A stretch of 64,000 bases of DNA. It comes from Burkholderiaceae bacterium 16. Its GTDB lineage: Bacteria > Pseudomonadota > Gammaproteobacteria > Burkholderiales > Burkholderiaceae. The position numbers and the translations under genes were made by a program. Where the stretch lies: NCBI GenBank assembly GCA_000955785.1, contig JYOD01000017.1, forward strand, positions 60,075 to 124,074. Reading direction: 5' to 3'. Below are positions 27,610 to 37,183 of this stretch, in pieces (the stretch's first letter is position 1; every line of letters begins with the position of its first letter). Below the pieces are notes generated by a model. The model ran no database searches, was not told where the DNA came from, and saw only the letters and a list, made by a program, of their open reading frames with translations.

Positions 27610-28488
27610 CTATTCGGCCACTGCAGCTACTGCATTCCAGCGTTGGGCTGCTTGTCGCAGCATTTCGCCAAACAGCCTTGCCTCGGGAGGGGCGACGGTA
27701 TTACTGGTCGCCATGACAATGTCTAGCGGCTCGATATCCACCAATCCATCGTCGCGGTCAAGGATCCGCAGGTGCTCACAGGCGGCCTGCGAGGGTACTG
27801 CCGCCACCACCATGCCAGCGTTCACCCCTGCCAGGATGCCGGGTACGGATGCACTCTCATATACGCAGCTATAGTCGGCTTCGGCTGTCTCCAACGCGGC
27901 CAGGATATGGGCGCGGACCGTACTCCCAAGTTCGTACAGCCCAATGGGTATTGGATTCCGCTGCCAGATGTGAGGCCCGTCCGGATGCGCGACCCAGCGT
28001 AGCTCCTGGGTGCACAGGAGGTCTCCATCCATGTGGGCCCCTCGCACGCCGATTGCAAGGTCCACCTGGCCGGTCTGCAGCTTTCCGGTCAGGTGCGCGG
28101 TCGATGCGCAAACCAGCTCGATGTGGACCGTCGGGTGGGTTGCATGAAAGTTTCGGATTGCGATGGGAAGCAGTCCGTTCGCATAGAAGTCGGGAGCCCC
28201 GACGCGCAGACGGTGCTTTGCGCTGCCGCGAATTGCCACCCAGGCTTCTTCCTCCAGCGCAACCACACGCATCGCGTACGCGTAAAGCGCCTCCCCGGAA
28301 GCGGTCAGCTTTAGCTGTCTATTCTCCCGACAGAACAACTTGGCCTCGGCCATTTGCTCCAGTTGGCGCATCTGCATGCTCACAGCAGCTTGCGTCTTGT
28401 GACAAGCCCGCGCTGCAAGCGTAAAGCTCTGACGGTCTGCGGCTGCCAGAAAAACCCGAAGTTGCTCGATGCTAGGTCTACGGCCCAT
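27610..28488 (-). CDS. LysR-type transcriptional regulator
   Basis: A 292-residue LTTR with an N-terminal HTH (SIEQLRVFLAAADRQSFTLAA, then KTQAAVSMQMRQLEQ) and a LysR substrate-binding domain containing LRVGAPDFYANGLLP and GQVDLAIGVRG. The recognition helix and DLAIGVRG strand are like regulators of the ArgP/PtxR group, but no specific assignment is possible. It converges with the other LysR gene; there is no obvious adjacent target, since the next gene upstream (GGDEF-EAL) is divergent and 340 bases away. Confidence 0.88.
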   Translation of the reverse strand: MGRRPSIEQLRVFLAAADRQSFTLAARACHKTQAAVSMQMRQLEQMAEAKLFCRENRQLKLTASGEALYAYAMRVVALEEEAWVAIRGSAKHRLRVGAPDFYANGLLPIAIRNFHATHPTVHIELVCASTAHLTGKLQTGQVDLAIGVRGAHMDGDLLCTQELRWVAHPDGPHIWQRNPIPIGLYELGSTVRAHILAALETAEADYSCVYESASVPGILAGVNAGMVVAAVPSQAACEHLRILDRDDGLVDIEPLDIVMATSNTVAPPEARLFGEMLRQAAQRWNAVAAVAE

Positions 28489-28827
28489 AAGCGAAGTTTG
28501 TCCACCCCATCAATTTTTCTTGCTTTATTCGTCGGCGCAGTCTACGCCATACTGGCGGCGCGCCGGGATGACCTATGTCAAAAAAGGATTGTCTTTACGA
28601 TAGCGGTGTAAATCGAAGTGTGTAGAGAACATGCAAATCGACCCAAGAGTCGGCTGCATAGGGCCAGAGGCTGCTGAATTAGTTGCGGGGTTATGCTACC
28701 CCTGGTCCGTTCGTGACTCGCTCATACCCGGCGCATCCGGTAAAAAGAATGGGCCTCAATTGTCGGGGCTTTCGGGGGCAGGCGTCGTCCTCACGGCGAC
28801 GCGGGCTTTACGGGGGGTTGCAACAGG
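28489..28827. other. Intergenic region between LysR and GGDEF-EAL genes
   Basis: About 340 bases with no convincing coding frame. Presumably holds divergent promoters; I recognised no operator, riboswitch or repeat in it. Confidence 0.4.
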
Positions 28828-30591
28828 ATGGTCGATTTGTGCGGCGATGCGGTGGAGCGAATCGAGTCAACATGGGGTGTGGACAATTTGTCCTTGTACG
28901 CATTTGCGATGGAGCAAGTGGCCGATTCCATCGTGATTACGGACTCGATGGGAAAAATCACCTATGTCAACAAGGCGTTCGAAGCCCAGACGGGCTATGA
29001 CCGCTCGATGGCGATTGGCAATACGCCTGGCATTGTGAAGTCGGGAAAGATGGCGGAATCGTTCTACGAGAGGCTATGGTCGATTCTAGGCGCGGGTGAG
29101 ACATTCAAAGGGATATTTGTAAACAGAAGAATTGACGGCGGGCTATTTTCCGAAGAGAAAGTCATCACGCCGCTTCGCGATCTGAACGGCGCGATTACCC
29201 ATTTCATCTCGGCGGGAAGGGACGTCACCTCGCGCCTGGAATCCGAGCGCAGACTGCGAGAGCTGGCGTGCTTCGACGATTTGACGAAGCTATACAACAG
29301 GGTTTCTTTCTTCGAGCAGCTTGACGTACTGATTTCAGCCAGCAGCGAACGCTGCAACGGGGTCACGCTCCTGCTGATCGACCTTGACCGCTTCAAAGGC
29401 ATCAATGACGCGTTGGGGCATGACATAGGGGACCAGGTACTGATCAAGGTGGCGGAGCGCCTGGTCGATGCCACCCGGCTTGGCGATATCGTTGCGAGGC
29501 TCGGGGGCGATGAATTCACGGTGGCTCTTGCCGGCCCGCTGACGGATGCCGACAGGGAGTCGATTCTTCAGCGCATTTGCGCCACGGTCGAGGTTCCGAT
29601 CGTGGTATCCGGAACGCCGCTCTATGTAGGCGCCAGCATTGGCGTAAGCCGGTTCCCCGACGACGGCGGCGATAGCAAGGCGCTCTTCAAGCAGGCCGAC
29701 ATTTCGCTGTATGAGGCCAAGCGTGAAGGGCGCGGCAGGGCGAAGCACTACTCCCCTGCGCTAAGAAAGAATGCCGAGCGATATCACCAGATCTACCAGG
29801 CGATGCGGCATGCCTTTGGTGCCAGGGAACTGTGGGTTGCCTACCAGCCAGTCTTTGACCTGAAGACCAGGAAGGTGGTCGGGGTGGAAGCCCTCGTCAG
29901 GTGGAATTCCCAGACCCTGGGTACGATCATGCCCGCCGAGTTTCTCCCGGTGGTCTGTGACCTGGGGCTTGGCCACAAGCTCACGGACTTCGTTCTCGAG
30001 AAAGCATCCTCCGATATCGCTCGCGCCAACGCGGAACTCGACGTGTCCCTGACCGTGGCGGTAAATGTCCCGGCCGAAGAGCTGCATGCTCCCGGATTTG
30101 CGGGCAAGGTTGAGGCGGCGCTGCGCAGGAGCGCGCTTGCGCCGACCTCGCTGAAGGTCGAGATTACAGAAAGTGCGCTCATCCCCCAGGGGGAGTCTTC
30201 TACCTCCGCGCTGGAGGCGCTCGCGAACGCCGGCGTCGAGATCGTGATCGATGACTTCGGAACGGGGTACTCGAATCTCGGCTACTTAAGTACCCTTCCC
30301 GTAAGTTCACTGAAGATCGCGCGCTCATTCATTGAGAAAAGCGGACGAAGCGAGAATTCGAAAAAGATAATCCGGGCAATCATGATGCTCGCCTCGAATT
30401 TCGGCGTTGGCGTGATAGCCGAGGGGGTCGAAACTTCAAGTGAACTGGAGTTCCTGGAGGAAGAAGGCTGTCGTCTTATACAAGGATTCCTGATTGCCCG
30501 CCCTATGCCGATAGGAGATCTTATTAACTATATGAATTCATATAGCAAGGAAGCAGATCGGTTGAGAGGCGGCACTGGAAATGAGAAGTAA
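28828..30591 (+). CDS. PAS-GGDEF-EAL c-di-GMP turnover protein
   Basis: A 587-residue cytoplasmic protein with a PAS domain and PAC (about 23-140), a diguanylate cyclase domain with an intact active site (RLGGDEF, 224-230) and an EAL phosphodiesterase domain (E354-A-L, later DDFGTGYSNLGYL). Both catalytic signatures are complete, so it may be bifunctional, with the PAS choosing direction. The PAS segment VITDSMGKITYVNKAF is of the redox/oxygen-sensing type. The start is uncertain: only a weak SD precedes the ATG at 28828. It lies 70 bases before a PAS chemoreceptor and may share its signal. Confidence 0.9.
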   Translation: MVDLCGDAVERIESTWGVDNLSLYAFAMEQVADSIVITDSMGKITYVNKAFEAQTGYDRSMAIGNTPGIVKSGKMAESFYERLWSILGAGETFKGIFVNRRIDGGLFSEEKVITPLRDLNGAITHFISAGRDVTSRLESERRLRELACFDDLTKLYNRVSFFEQLDVLISASSERCNGVTLLLIDLDRFKGINDALGHDIGDQVLIKVAERLVDATRLGDIVARLGGDEFTVALAGPLTDADRESILQRICATVEVPIVVSGTPLYVGASIGVSRFPDDGGDSKALFKQADISLYEAKREGRGRAKHYSPALRKNAERYHQIYQAMRHAFGARELWVAYQPVFDLKTRKVVGVEALVRWNSQTLGTIMPAEFLPVVCDLGLGHKLTDFVLEKASSDIARANAELDVSLTVAVNVPAEELHAPGFAGKVEAALRRSALAPTSLKVEITESALIPQGESSTSALEALANAGVEIVIDDFGTGYSNLGYLSTLPVSSLKIARSFIEKSGRSENSKKIIRAIMMLASNFGVGVIAEGVETSSELEFLEEEGCRLIQGFLIARPMPIGDLINYMNSYSKEADRLRGGTGNEK

Positions 30592-30661
30592 GATGTGTCA
30601 AAACACGTGATCTTATTTCTGCGTATTTTATATGTAACGGAATACTTGTTGGGGAAACGAA

Positions 30662-32236
30662 ATGCGCGGGAATTTTCCAGTCAAAAATGAAGAGTACGTG
30701 CTGCCGGATGGTGAGGTCATCATTACACGCACGGATATTTTCAGCCGCATTACTTATGCTAACGAAGCGTTTGTCAGGAGCAGCGGATTCTCCAGGGCTG
30801 AAATCATCGGCGAGCCGCAGAACATCGTCCGCCATCCCGACATGCCGGCAAAGGCGTTCGAAGATATGTGGGCCACGCTGCAGGATGACCGTCCGTGGAC
30901 AGGGGTCGTCAAGAATCGGCGCAGGGACGGCGGGTTCTATTGGGTGGTCGCAAATGTCACGCCCGTCTTCAAATCGGGGCAGAAGGTTGGCTATATGTCA
31001 GTGCGGACCAAGCCATCCAGGGAGCAAGTGGCAACGGCAACCGAGCTCTACAGGCGGATTCGGGAGGGGGAGGACAAGCATTTCCGGTTGCAACATGGCG
31101 AAGTAAAGCGCGTAGGACTCGCTGGCCTCTCGAGCCGGATTCTGGGACTGCCTGTCGGCATCCGTCTCTGGGCCGTCATGCTTGTGCTCGTAGGCATTCT
31201 GTTGGCACAAGCCATCGGCGTCGGCCTCCTGAAAGCGGAGGCTGGCATCCTCGTGGAATGGATATGGATGCTCACCGCATCCGGCGTGGTGATTGGCCTC
31301 GGGGCGGCGTTCTATCTTTCGCGGCAGGTCCTGGAGCCACTCAAGAGGCTGAATGAGACGGCCTTTGCCGTTTCTTCGGGGCAGGTACAGGCCCGGTTCC
31401 CGGAGTACGGCGACGTTCAGGCAAAGATGTTGGGACGCGTATTGAACCAGATGAACGCCAAGCTGGTAGGCGTCTTGCTGGATGCGAGGGCGGCCGTCGA
31501 CACCATCCGTGTGGCGGCGGCAAAACAGGAGCGCGGCAATGCGGATCTCTCCCGGCGCAATGAAGAAACGGCGAGTTCAATTGAAGAAACGACAGGAAGC
31601 CTGTCCCAGATCACCGAAACGGCGCGGCGGAACGCACTGGGCGCGGAACACGTCAACGAGGCGGCACAGGCGGCTTCCAGCGCGGCGATGTCTGCGGCAA
31701 GCGATGTTCGCAAGCTGGCGAACCTCATGGGCGATCTGGACCGTCAGTCCAGGAAGATCGCTGACATAACGTCCATGATAGACGGCATTGCGTTTCAAAC
31801 GAACATTCTTGCGCTGAACGCCGCTGTCGAAGCCGCCAGGGCAGGCGAAAGCGGCAGGAGTTTCTCTGTCGTGGCTACCGAGGTTCGAGGCTTGTCAACC
31901 AAGACGGCAAGCGCAGCCAAGGAGATCAAGCTCCTGATCGACGATTCAAATCAAGCCATATCCAAGGCCGGGGAAGTGGCCGTATGCGCAGGCGGGGCGA
32001 TGGCGGGCGTCGAAGAGAAGGTGAGGGCGCTGATGGAGTCTGTGTCGGTCATCGCCAGCGCCAGCAGGGAGCAGAGCCAGGAGATCGGGCATATCGATCT
32101 GGCGGTAGGACAAGTGGCGCAGCTGACGCAACGGAATGCGGGTCTCGTCGAGCAGGCCGCTGAGTCAGCATCCAGGTTGGGTCAGCAGGCGCAGCATCTG
32201 GAGGACTGCGTCAATGTATTCATGCTGACCGAATGA
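30662..32236 (+). CDS. Aer-like PAS chemoreceptor (methyl-accepting chemotaxis protein)
   Basis: A 524-residue transducer. The N-terminal PAS (about 10-120) carries ITYANEAFVRSSGFSRAEIIG, NIVRHPDMP and YWVVANVTPVF, the FAD-type pattern of Aer. Two adjacent helices follow (about 160-182 and 198-220), then a HAMP (LSRQVLEPLKRL) and a cytoplasmic signalling domain with the conserved tip [21 protein letters not shown]. No periplasmic domain, as in Aer. It probably reports redox or energy status to the chemotaxis kinase. A convergent Crp-type gene lies beyond a hairpin. Confidence 0.92.
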   Translation: MRGNFPVKNEEYVLPDGEVIITRTDIFSRITYANEAFVRSSGFSRAEIIGEPQNIVRHPDMPAKAFEDMWATLQDDRPWTGVVKNRRRDGGFYWVVANVTPVFKSGQKVGYMSVRTKPSREQVATATELYRRIREGEDKHFRLQHGEVKRVGLAGLSSRILGLPVGIRLWAVMLVLVGILLAQAIGVGLLKAEAGILVEWIWMLTASGVVIGLGAAFYLSRQVLEPLKRLNETAFAVSSGQVQARFPEYGDVQAKMLGRVLNQMNAKLVGVLLDARAAVDTIRVAAAKQERGNADLSRRNEETASSIEETTGSLSQITETARRNALGAEHVNEAAQAASSAAMSAASDVRKLANLMGDLDRQSRKIADITSMIDGIAFQTNILALNAAVEAARAGESGRSFSVVATEVRGLSTKTASAAKEIKLLIDDSNQAISKAGEVAVCAGGAMAGVEEKVRALMESVSVIASASREQSQEIGHIDLAVGQVAQLTQRNAGLVEQAAESASRLGQQAQHLEDCVNVFMLTE

Positions 32237-32252
32237 GCTGCCGCGCAGGGAT

Positions 32253-32277
32253 CGGGCGCTGAGTGTTTCAGCGCCCG
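32253..32277. terminator. Bidirectional terminator-like hairpin between chemoreceptor and Crp-family gene
   Basis: CGGGCGCTGA and TCAGCGCCCG form a perfect 10-bp stem with loop GTGTT, in the 46-base gap between convergent genes. No long U-tract. Confidence 0.6.
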
Positions 32278-32282
32278 GGACA

Positions 32283-32987
32283 TTAGCCCGCATTCGCAAA
32301 CGCCCGCAACTGCTCGATATCCAGGATCTCGATCGCACCTCGCGTGCGGTGCAACACGCCCCGCAGTTCGAGATCCTTGAGAATCTGGTTCACCGTCTGC
32401 CGGGAGACGGAGAGCATCAGCCCGAGTTCCTCCTGCTGCACGTGGATGACCCGCTTGCTGCGGCCATGCCGCTCGCCGTAGCCCCCGGCTATGGCCAGGA
32501 GCCGGTGGGCCAGCCTGACCGGCGCCGGCAGCAATGCCGATGCTTCGATGGCGTTTAGCGTCAGTCTCAGCTTTTGCGTCAGCAGGAGCCCGAACGCTCT
32601 CCAGTGCGATGGGTTTTGCGCAAGAAAGTGAAGCAGATCCGACTGGGGTGTGTGCAGCAGCAGCGCATCGCTTTGCACCCACGCATCGTGGGTGCGCGGC
32701 AAGCCGTCGAACAGGGAAATTTCCCCGAACCATTGCGGCGCCTCGGCAAAGGCAAGCAGCGCCTCCTTGCCCTGCTCGGAGGTCCTCGTCATCCGGACCG
32801 CGCCATCCACCACGAAGTAGAGGCCGTCGGGCGCATCGCCGCGGCGGAACAGGGGCTCGCCGGCGGCCAGGGCCCTGACCCTCGAATGCTCGGCGATCCA
32901 CCCTTGAAGCCCGGCGGTCAGGCCTGCAAACCAGACACTGGATTTCAGTGCGGCCAGGCGGTCTTCGGTGGTAAATGGCTTTGACAC
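32283..32987 (-). CDS. Crp/Fnr-family transcriptional regulator
   Basis: A 234-residue protein with a cyclic-nucleotide-binding beta barrel (about 15-135; GEPLFRRGDAPDGLYFVVDG, WFGEISLFDGLPRTHDA) and a C-terminal Crp-type winged HTH (QEELGLMLSVSRQTVNQILKDLE). No N-terminal cysteines are present, so it is not an iron-sulphur Fnr. The start is GTG with only a weak SD. It is divergent from the Coq4-like gene by 188 bases and could regulate it. Confidence 0.88.
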   Translation of the reverse strand: MSKPFTTEDRLAALKSSVWFAGLTAGLQGWIAEHSRVRALAAGEPLFRRGDAPDGLYFVVDGAVRMTRTSEQGKEALLAFAEAPQWFGEISLFDGLPRTHDAWVQSDALLLHTPQSDLLHFLAQNPSHWRAFGLLLTQKLRLTLNAIEASALLPAPVRLAHRLLAIAGGYGERHGRSKRVIHVQQEELGLMLSVSRQTVNQILKDLELRGVLHRTRGAIEILDIEQLRAFANAG

Positions 32988-33175
32988 AGCGTCAATCTTG
33001 GCTTTATGTCAGGAAGACGACATTGTATTCGGCCATTCCCGGCAAAGATCTTCACTTGTCGTGACGACCCCTAGATAAAAACCCTCGGAAACGAGGGCGC
33101 GAGCATGAAAACCGCAACGTCAGCGGCTGGCGGCGTCGCGGTCCCGGCAATGACGTCATCAACAGGAACGAGGCA

Positions 33176-33895
33176 ATGGCCACCCAGACCGCCCCCGATC
33201 TCTACAAGCGTGATTTACCCGCCGCATTTCGCGCGATCCGCAAGCTGCTCGCGAACGGCGACGATACGACGCAGGTGTTCCTCATCATGCGCGCGCTCAA
33301 CGGGCCCGCCGCGGCGAAGAATTTCGACCGGCTCATGAAGACGCCGCAGGGGCGCAAGCTGGCCTATCGGCGCGTCGAGCTGGCGGAGCGGTTCTCCGAT
33401 CCGGCGTTTATCGCGAGCTTCGCGCCGGGTACGCTCGGTGCGGCCTACCGCGCGTTTCTCGAGGAAACGGGATACAGCGCCGCCGGCCTCGCCGAAGTCT
33501 CAAACATCAACCGGGAGCCGCTCATCGAGAGTCCCTACGCCTGGAGCGCCAGGCGAACCCGCGACGTCCACGACATCTGGCATGCGCTGACCGGCTACAA
33601 GGCCGACGAGAACCTGGGTGAGGCGGCGCTGGTGGCGTTCAGCTATGCGCAGACCGGCGGCCTTGGCTGGGCCTTCATTGCGGCAGCCGCCGCGCTGAAG
33701 AGCCTGCGCGAGACTGGCACCACCGCCTATGCGCGTGCCGTGATCGAGGGGTATCGCAACGGCCGCAAGGCAAAGTGGCTGCTCGGCGAGGATTATGAGG
33801 CGCTCTTGCACGAGCCGCTCGACGCGGCGCGCGCACGGCTCGGCATCGCCGAGCCCGTTGCGTACCTGGATTGTCCCGAGAAGCAATGGGCCTGA
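33176..33895 (+). CDS. Coq4 family ubiquinone biosynthesis-like protein
   Basis: A 239-residue all-helical protein with the Coq4 signature RRTRDVHDIWHALTGY (about 125-140), the HDxxH metal site of the family, and downstream GEAALVAFSYAQTG. In eukaryotes Coq4 acts in ubiquinone head-group maturation; bacterial homologues are poorly studied. It stands alone with a divergent Crp-type regulator, not in a ubi operon. The start at 33176 has GAGG upstream. Confidence 0.82.
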   Translation: MATQTAPDLYKRDLPAAFRAIRKLLANGDDTTQVFLIMRALNGPAAAKNFDRLMKTPQGRKLAYRRVELAERFSDPAFIASFAPGTLGAAYRAFLEETGYSAAGLAEVSNINREPLIESPYAWSARRTRDVHDIWHALTGYKADENLGEAALVAFSYAQTGGLGWAFIAAAAALKSLRETGTTAYARAVIEGYRNGRKAKWLLGEDYEALLHEPLDAARARLGIAEPVAYLDCPEKQWA

Positions 33896-33898
33896 CCG

Positions 33899-33915
33899 GG
33901 CCGGTGGGACCGGCC
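33899..33915. terminator. Short hairpin between Coq4-like and MocR-like genes
   Basis: GGCCGGT-GGG-ACCGGCC forms a perfect 7-bp stem just after the stop at 33895, between convergent genes. No U-tract. Confidence 0.45.
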
Positions 33916-33944
33916 AATGGCCGCGCCATGCCGGGCGGCCAGCC

Positions 33945-35201
33945 TCAGATGGTCCCGAACAGCGCGCGCGGCCGGTCCCGCAGCGTCTGCGCCACGATCC
34001 GCAATGCGCTCACCAGCTGATCGCGCGAGGCGGCGCAGGCAAGGTTGATCCGCACGCCGTGCTCGCTGGTCGAGCGGTCCACGGCGAATGCCGAGGCCGG
34101 CATGGTGTTGACGCCGCGCGCCAGCGCATTCGCCGCGAAGTCGTCCGAGCGCCACGGCGCCGGCACGCGCAGCCAGACGAACATGCAGGCCGGATCGCTC
34201 TTCAGATGCTCCTTGGGCAACAGTTCGCGCGCAAGCTCCTGCCGCACCGCCAGCTCCGCGCGCTGGGCATCGAGAATGCACTGCGCCGTGCCGTCCTCGA
34301 TCCAGCGCGTGGCGATCAGCGTCGATAGTGGCGCGGGCATCCACGCCGTGGTACGCACCGCTTCGGCCGCCAGCGCGGCGCCGTTGGGCGGCGTCAGCAC
34401 ATAGCCCACCCGCAGTCCCGGCGCGAGGACCTTCGATGTCGACGTGACATGGAAGGTCAGCTCCGGACACAGGCTGGCAATCGTGGGCAGGCGCGTGCGC
34501 AACAGCGGGCCGTAGACATCGTCCTCGATGATGGCGATGTGGTGCCGGCGCGCAATGTCGACCAGCGCCGCGCGCCGCGCCAGGCTCATCGTCACTACCG
34601 TCGGGTTCTGCAGGTTGGGCACGGTGAAGATGGCCTTGACGCGCAGGCGCCGGCACGCATCCTCGAGCTGCTCGGGCAACAGGCCTTCGTGGTCGCTGGG
34701 AATGCCGACGAGTTCAAACTGGAACACCGGTGCGAGCGCCTTCAGCCCGTAGTCGGTGAGCTGGTCGGAGAGGATCACGCCGTCGTGGACCATCAGGCTG
34801 CTCAGCACTGCGTAGAGACCATGCTGCGCGCCACTGGTGACGACCACGTTCTCCGGCGCGGGCGTGAAGCCCGGCGCCGCCATCCATCGCGCGCCGGCGG
34901 CGCGCGCCCAGTCCGGCCCCTGCGGCGGCTGGTACTCCTGCGTTTCCGGATAGCGCGGATCGTACGGGACGGCACCCATCGTCTGCGCAAGCTGAGCCAG
35001 GAACTCGCCCGTTGCCGGCCGGTTGACCGTGAGGTCGATGACGGTATTCGACGCTTCGCCGGTCGCGCTGCGCGCCGGCTTGGCCTGGACGGATGGCATC
35101 GCGCCCCCGGTGACGATGGAGCCGCGCCGCTTGCTGGCCACGATCAGGCCGCGGGCCTGCAATTCCTCTTGCGCCGTACGCGGCAACCCGTTTCTAGCCA
35201 T
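33945..35201 (-). pseudogene. MocR-type PLP regulator lacking most of its GntR DNA-binding domain
   Basis: The 418-residue frame is a full fold-type I aminotransferase-like domain (PYDPRYPETQEYQPP, VVTSGAQHGLYAVL, NLQNPTVV, and the PLP lysine in STSKVLAPGLRVGY). The N-terminus keeps only the end of a GntR winged helix (EELQARGLIVASKRRGSIV); the first about 45 residues with the recognition helix are missing. In-frame DNA upstream reaches a stop after 11 codons with no HTH. MocR proteins are normally about 460-500 residues. It is therefore probably a 5'-truncated gene. It is head-to-head with another broken gene. The alternative is that a shortened protein retains enzymatic function. Confidence 0.7.
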
Positions 35202-35275
35202 ACGACTCCGACATGTCGCGCATCGGCCGGTCGATCATCACTAGGCGTGACACCATACTTCGCAAGGAGCGCATC

Positions 35276-35913
35276 ATGAATCGCCGCCATTGTCTGTTGA
35301 GCCTGGCAGTTTGCGCACTGTGCGCGCAAACGACGCTGACCCGGGCCGCCGAGCCCAAGGTTGTGAAAATCGGCTTTGTCGCGCCGCTGACCGGCTCGGT
35401 CGCGCGGGTCGGCAAGGATCTGCAGTATGGCGCGCAACTGGCGCTCGACGAGGAGAACGCCAGGAACCCGATGATCGGCGGCACGCCGGTCAAGTTCGTG
35501 CTGGATGTGCAGGACGACCAGGCGGATCCGCGCGTGGCCATGCAGGTTGCGCAGAAACTGGACGACGACGGCGTCGTGGGTGTGATCGGCCACTACAACT
35601 CGGGATGCAGCATCTGCCCGCGGCGCAGGAGTTCGGCAAGCGCTACAAGGCGCGCTTCAACCAGGATGTCGAACTGTACGCGCCGTTTGTCTACGACGCG
35701 GCGCTCGCGATGATCAAGGCCATCCACGATGCCAACTCGCTCGACCGGAAGAAGATTGTCGACAGCCTGGCGAAGGTGACCATGACGGGCGTCACCGGCA
35801 AGATCGCATTCGATCCCTACGGTGACCTGATCAAGCCGCCCTATACGCTGTTCGAAGTCCGGCAGGGGCAGTGGAAGAGCGTCAGGACGCTGGGCGGCGA
35901 GGGAGGGAACTGA
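35276..35913 (+). pseudogene. LivK-type branched-chain amino acid ABC receptor with internal deletion and frameshift
   Basis: An AAGGAG site and ATG lead a normal signal peptide and the start of a periplasmic amino-acid-binding protein (VKIGFVAPLTGSVARVGKD, VGVIGHYNSG). At about 35600 the frame changes and similarity resumes much later in the family alignment, in another frame (AAQEFGKRYKARF, then APFVYDAALAMIKAI, to a normal C-terminus). About 150 residues are missing compared with the usual 370-380. The first frame terminates at 35713, the second at 35913. This is a clear deletion pseudogene. No transporter permease or ATPase genes are adjacent. Confidence 0.82.
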
Positions 35914-36155
35914 CCGCGCCTGGTCCCGGACCGGGGGCAGGAAGAGAGTCCCGATAGCGTCAAGGTGGGATGGCGCAGGCAAATGCCTTCATTTCAGTAT
36001 CTCGGTCCGTTTCCCCAGGCTTGCCACCAAGAGCCGCCAGCCAATAAAAGGCGCCATCGCCGTAGTTTTTGTATGCAAAAGTAGAATACAATCAGCTGCA
36101 GTGAAGAGCGCGGCGCGGGCATCGGCCCAAGCTGATCATGGGTTCGGAGGACAAT

Positions 36156-36551
36156 ATGACATTTTGTGAAGCAGGCCTGACGTCACCACATGTACCGGCT
36201 CTAGAGCCGATCGAGAACTACCTGAAAGCCCATATCACCGGCAAGGCCGAATATATGCGCCTGGCTTTCCATCCGGACGCGAGGATTGTCTCGTTTCGCG
36301 ACGGCGTGCTGCATTCCCTGAGCGTCGATGAATTCTCCGCTCGCTTTCAAGGCCAACCCGCACCTGATGAAGCTCAGCGCAAACGCTTCATTACGCATTT
36401 CGACGTCGTCGGCAATGCCGGCAGCGCCAAGGTTGTACTGCAATATCCGGAAGTGACATTCACGGACTATATGACGCTGCTGGAGATCGACGGCGTGTGG
36501 AAGATTTCCAACAAGACGTTCAGCGCAGCGCCGCAAGAAAAAACCAGATAA
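36156..36551 (+). CDS. NTF2-fold protein (putative lumazine-binding/SnoaL-like)
   Basis: A 131-residue protein resembling the Lumazine_bd_2 group of the NTF2 superfamily: EPIENYLKAHITGKAEYMRLAFHP near the N-terminus, a central SVDEFSARF, and FTDYMTLLEIDGVWKISNKTF at the end. The ATG at 36156 is preferred because GGAGG lies five bases upstream; an alternative at 36138 has none. These proteins form small cone-shaped domains of varied or unknown function. No operon partner is evident. Confidence 0.78.
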   Translation: MTFCEAGLTSPHVPALEPIENYLKAHITGKAEYMRLAFHPDARIVSFRDGVLHSLSVDEFSARFQGQPAPDEAQRKRFITHFDVVGNAGSAKVVLQYPEVTFTDYMTLLEIDGVWKISNKTFSAAPQEKTR

Positions 36552-36693
36552 GCGGCGGAGGGTGCAGCCTGCGACCTTCCGCAGGCAGATCCCGGATGCT
36601 CGCTCGTCCAGAAATCTGAGTCTGGTCGCCGGGGCACCGGCTGCACCGACCGGCGAACTCGAACTCGAACTGGCACGGCGCGGGAAGTCGCCG

Positions 36694-36715
36694 ATAAACG
36701 GTATATACTGTTTAT
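36694..36715. promoter_or_regulatory. AT-rich palindrome, probable operator or promoter element
   Basis: ATAAACG-GTATATAC-TGTTTAT is a 22-bp near-perfect palindrome (one mismatched pair) in otherwise GC-rich DNA, 24 bases before the proposed GTG start of the next gene. It contains a TATA-like -10 candidate. It may be the binding site of a repressor, possibly the downstream ribbon-helix-helix-like protein itself. It does not match the LexA box. Confidence 0.5.
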
Positions 36716-36738
36716 TCTGTTCTCCTTTGAAATTCGCC

Positions 36739-37170
36739 GTGAACTCACCGATCATCAAGTCGCCCACGAAAGAGGCATTTCATTTTCCGAAGAGCGCGGA
36801 CGTGGCCGCTAGTGCCACATCCGCAACCAAGGGCAAAGCGCCGCGGGGCTCGGATAGCAAGAAGTCAGTGTCGAAGGCCGACAAGAGCAAGCCACCAAAG
36901 GTGGAAGCTCGCGTCGGCTCGGCCGTGTCGAAAAAGACGCCTGGTGCCAAGAAGGAAAAGGTGCTGCGTGACAGCTTCACGATGCCAAAGTCCGACTATG
37001 CAAGAATCGATGAACTCAAGCAGCGATGCCTCGATGCGGGTGTGCACATCAAGAAGAGCGAGCTTCTGCGAGCAGGCTTGCTGCTTCTTGCCGCGAGGTC
37101 GCCAAAGCAATTGCTGGCCGCGGTCTCAAAAGTCGAAGCCGTCAAGACCGGGCGTCCACCGAAGGCCTAG
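36739..37170 (+). CDS. Basic protein with Lys-rich linker and RHH-like C-terminus
   Basis: From a GTG at 36739 the product is 143 residues; the frame is open from 36562, so the start is uncertain and no good SD is seen for either. The first 90 residues are low-complexity and Lys/Ser/Pro-rich, histone-H1-like. The C-terminus (DSFTMPKSDYARIDELK, then IKKSELLRAGLLLLAA) looks like a ribbon-helix-helix DNA-binding fold: a short strand followed by two helices with the KSELLR pattern. It may be a nucleoid-associated or regulatory protein. It ends at a hairpin. No named family assigned. Confidence 0.65.
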   Translation: MNSPIIKSPTKEAFHFPKSADVAASATSATKGKAPRGSDSKKSVSKADKSKPPKVEARVGSAVSKKTPGAKKEKVLRDSFTMPKSDYARIDELKQRCLDAGVHIKKSELLRAGLLLLAARSPKQLLAAVSKVEAVKTGRPPKA

Positions 37171-37183
37171 GCGCTTGTAGCGT

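Noticed and set aside
36694..36715. The palindrome as a LexA (SOS) box.
   Set aside because: It lacks the CTGT-N8-ACAG arrangement; only the half-site ACTGT is present.
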